64,000 nt of DNA from an uncultured Flavobacteriales bacterium. GTDB taxonomy: Bacteria; Bacteroidota; Bacteroidia; Flavobacteriales_G; Salibacteraceae. Below the pieces are notes generated by a model, which ran no database searches, was not told the DNA's origin, and was given only the letters and a program-made list of their open reading frames with translations. Where the stretch lies: assembly GCA_913062955.1 (NCBI GenBank), contig CAJXZP010000004.1, positions 43,987 through 107,986 on the forward strand, given 5' to 3'. Positions 62,573-64,000 of the stretch are shown one piece after another; position 1 is the first letter of the stretch, and each line of letters begins with the position of its first letter. Made by a program: the position numbers and the translations under genes.

Positions 62573-63436
62573 TTAATCCTTCGATTTTGCTGCAATTTCT
62601 GGATTTTCAGGACGTTTATATTCTTCCTTTTTATCTTTTTTCCCTTTTATTTTTTTCCAAATCGCCCCACCAAAACTAGCGACAGCAATGGCAATCACTT
62701 TCCAAAACTTTAGAAAAATCACGAAAAACCCTGCCTTCGCTAAAATCTTCCCCGCAACCAATCCACCTATGGTCCAAGCAGCTACCTCGTCTACCTCAGG
62801 CAGGAAATCGGCATAGCGATGTCCCTCTTTAAAATCAATACTGGTAATCACCAATTCTAAATTATCCTCTACTTCTTTTAATTCGGGCATAGAGGCTACC
62901 GCATTCAATACAAAAACCCCTTTTCTACCCAATACTCTAAGGTTGTAGTTGAGTGTATGTATGGAATCAGAACCAAAACGCAACTCCTTTGCCCAATGCA
63001 ATATTTTACTATTGGCATCATAATGAGGAGCTGAAGCCCATCCGACAAATTCTACCGATTCATACCCCATTTCATTTCGTTGCACATTTGCTTCTCGAGT
63101 TTCCTCCTTCAACTCTTCTAATAGCTCTTCGTAATCAATGTCTCCGGCATCCTCATCCTCCACATAGCCCATTTCCTCAAAGCTGATGGTAAACAACCAA
63201 CTTTTTGCATCCATTACTCCTCTACCTTCTGGAACCAATAAACCCAAAATAGTTTCATCTTCTGGGTTTCCCCATAAATCGGATAAAACATAATTGGCCT
63301 GTTCTTGATCCAAAAAGCCAAAACCTTCCGGTACATTTAGGGTTGCATTTCCAGAATTTAATTCGATGATACCGGATTGGTAGGTTAATCCACCTTCAAC
63401 TTCTTGGACCCATAACTGCGTACTATCTACCCCCAC
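62573..63436 (-). CDS. DUF2167 membrane protein with lost signal-peptide start
   Basis: 287 residues from a GTG at 63436, but the DUF2167 domain (SGIIELNSGNATLNVPEGFGFLD, VLSDLWGNPED, ISFEEMGYVEDEDAGD) begins just after, and the frame upstream still reads a signal peptide tail (ILLTFLNTQAQLDDS) until a TAA at 63485, with no ATG, GTG or TTG between. The native start therefore seems destroyed by deletion or mutation, or a rare ATA start is used. C-terminal membrane hairpin and basic tail are intact. The DUF2167 role is unknown. Confidence 0.75.
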   Translation of the reverse strand: MGVDSTQLWVQEVEGGLTYQSGIIELNSGNATLNVPEGFGFLDQEQANYVLSDLWGNPEDETILGLLVPEGRGVMDAKSWLFTISFEEMGYVEDEDAGDIDYEELLEELKEETREANVQRNEMGYESVEFVGWASAPHYDANSKILHWAKELRFGSDSIHTLNYNLRVLGRKGVFVLNAVASMPELKEVEDNLELVITSIDFKEGHRYADFLPEVDEVAAWTIGGLVAGKILAKAGFFVIFLKFWKVIAIAVASFGGAIWKKIKGKKDKKEEYKRPENPEIAAKSKD

Positions 63437-63672
63437 TAGAGAGTCATCTAATTGAGCTTGGGTATTTAAAAAGGTTAATAGTATTTAGAGTGTTAAATTA
63501 TGTAAATATTCTATTATTTTTGGTAAACGTTAAATTAGAGTTTTTCTGGGGATGCTGAAAGGCGCCTTAATAATCCCAAAGAGTACGCATGATAAATTGA
63601 TAGTACTGCGTTAACGATGCATGATTATTTAATGCTAGCTCAGAACTTGAAATATTGATTATAAGTGAATAG
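63437..63672. other. Gap holding the damaged 5' end of the DUF2167 gene
   Basis: 63437-63484 continues the DUF2167 frame; the remainder is AT-rich without gene or RNA. Confidence 0.5.
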
Positions 63673-64000
63673 TTATACCATATTAAACTGTTTCTCCAAC
63701 CACATCTCAAGCTCTAGTGGAGGTAGAGGTTTACTAAAAAAATACCCTTGCGCAAAATCGCAATTTTCAGATTTCAAGAAATCCCATTGCTCTTGTGTTT
63801 CTATTCCCTCTGCGATGACTACCAACCCTAAGCCATGTGCCATCGCAATGATTGCGTGTATTAGTACCATGTCTTCTTTATCGTGGGGAATGCCATTTAT
63901 AAAGCTTTTATCAATTTTTACGGTATTTATTGGGCAGCGCTTTAAGTAGCTCAATGCTGAGTAACCTGTACCAAAATCATCAACTGACAAATTAATACCT
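63673..64000 (-). CDS. EAL-domain (cyclic di-GMP phosphodiesterase-type) protein, 5' part outside window
   Basis: The frame runs to the right edge; only the last ~108 residues are visible. They show the EAL C-terminal half: DDFGTGYSALSYLKRCPINTVKIDKSFI, HAIIAMAHGLGLVVIAEGIET and CDFAQGYFFSKPLP. The catalytic DDFGTG and EGIET motifs are intact. The N-terminal part, possibly with GGDEF or PAS domains, is beyond the window. Confidence 0.92.
   Translation of the reverse strand, partial: GINLSVDDFGTGYSALSYLKRCPINTVKIDKSFINGIPHDKEDMVLIHAIIAMAHGLGLVVIAEGIETQEQWDFLKSENCDFAQGYFFSKPLPPLELEMWLEKQFNMV

Noticed and set aside
1..64000. CRISPR arrays, tRNA, rRNA, insertion sequences
   Set aside because: Intergenic regions were read for spaced direct repeats, cloverleaf ends and transposase motifs; none were convincing.

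Overview
The window is a low-GC chromosomal segment from a free-living Bacteroidota, most likely of the order Flavobacteriales (possibly near Crocinitomicaceae/Fluviicola, which I cannot confirm). Support comes from four large secreted proteins with type IX secretion (T9SS) C-terminal sorting domains, outer-membrane barrels, a LytTR regulator, an ECF sigma factor with a membrane partner, DUF3667 and DUF2167 proteins, and promoters of the TTTG-N18-TAnnTTTG kind. I see no rRNA, tRNA, CRISPR array, transposase or prophage.

Layout. 1-9476: LytTR regulator (5' cut by the edge), M1 peptidase, barrel protein, a Crp/Fnr regulator divergent from a receiver-histidine kinase, an M23/LysM peptidase operon, fabI and a methyltransferase. 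9473-19113: thioredoxin-like lipid/redox protein, an MbnP-type protein followed by a decayed MbnH-type di-haem peroxidase, cold shock protein, an M1 peptidase-microprotein-ChaN operon, acetyltransferase, aminotransferase plus heptose kinase. 19285-25305: priA, an envelope-stress-like trio (YtxH, holin-like, 79 aa), a DtxR/MntR regulator with smpB, and a fatty acid desaturase. 25306-31662: DUF2809 protein, barrel, a membrane AraC regulator with a 14-base homopolymer in its coding region, two small exported proteins, a BNR-repeat T9SS protein and a GyrI-like protein.

31960-42833 is an accessory block of secreted glycan-active proteins: a LamG/repeat protein, a PNGase F-like deglycosidase, a GH9 cellulase-like enzyme, and a broken duplicate of the PNGase 5' end. 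43153-48337 carries a carbamoyltransferase, an Asp/Asn hydroxylase-like enzyme, an SGNH-like protein and an MBOAT acyltransferase, suggesting decoration of a surface glycan or exported metabolite. 

49231-64000 holds the most unusual system: a PycTM/DUF5706 (Pycsar-effector-like) protein with a degenerate HD domain, 9 bases upstream of a 1222-residue fusion of calcineurin-like phosphoesterase, a Fam20C/HipA-like kinase-type motif region and a D15 outer-membrane barrel. Then come diacylglycerol kinase, PAP2 phosphatase, an SdiA-regulated lipoprotein, a TSUP transporter, a large orphan membrane protein, an HxlR-YciI operon with a perfect 38-bp palindromic operator, an archaemetzincin lipoprotein, a DUF2167 gene that has lost its start, and an EAL-domain gene cut by the right edge.
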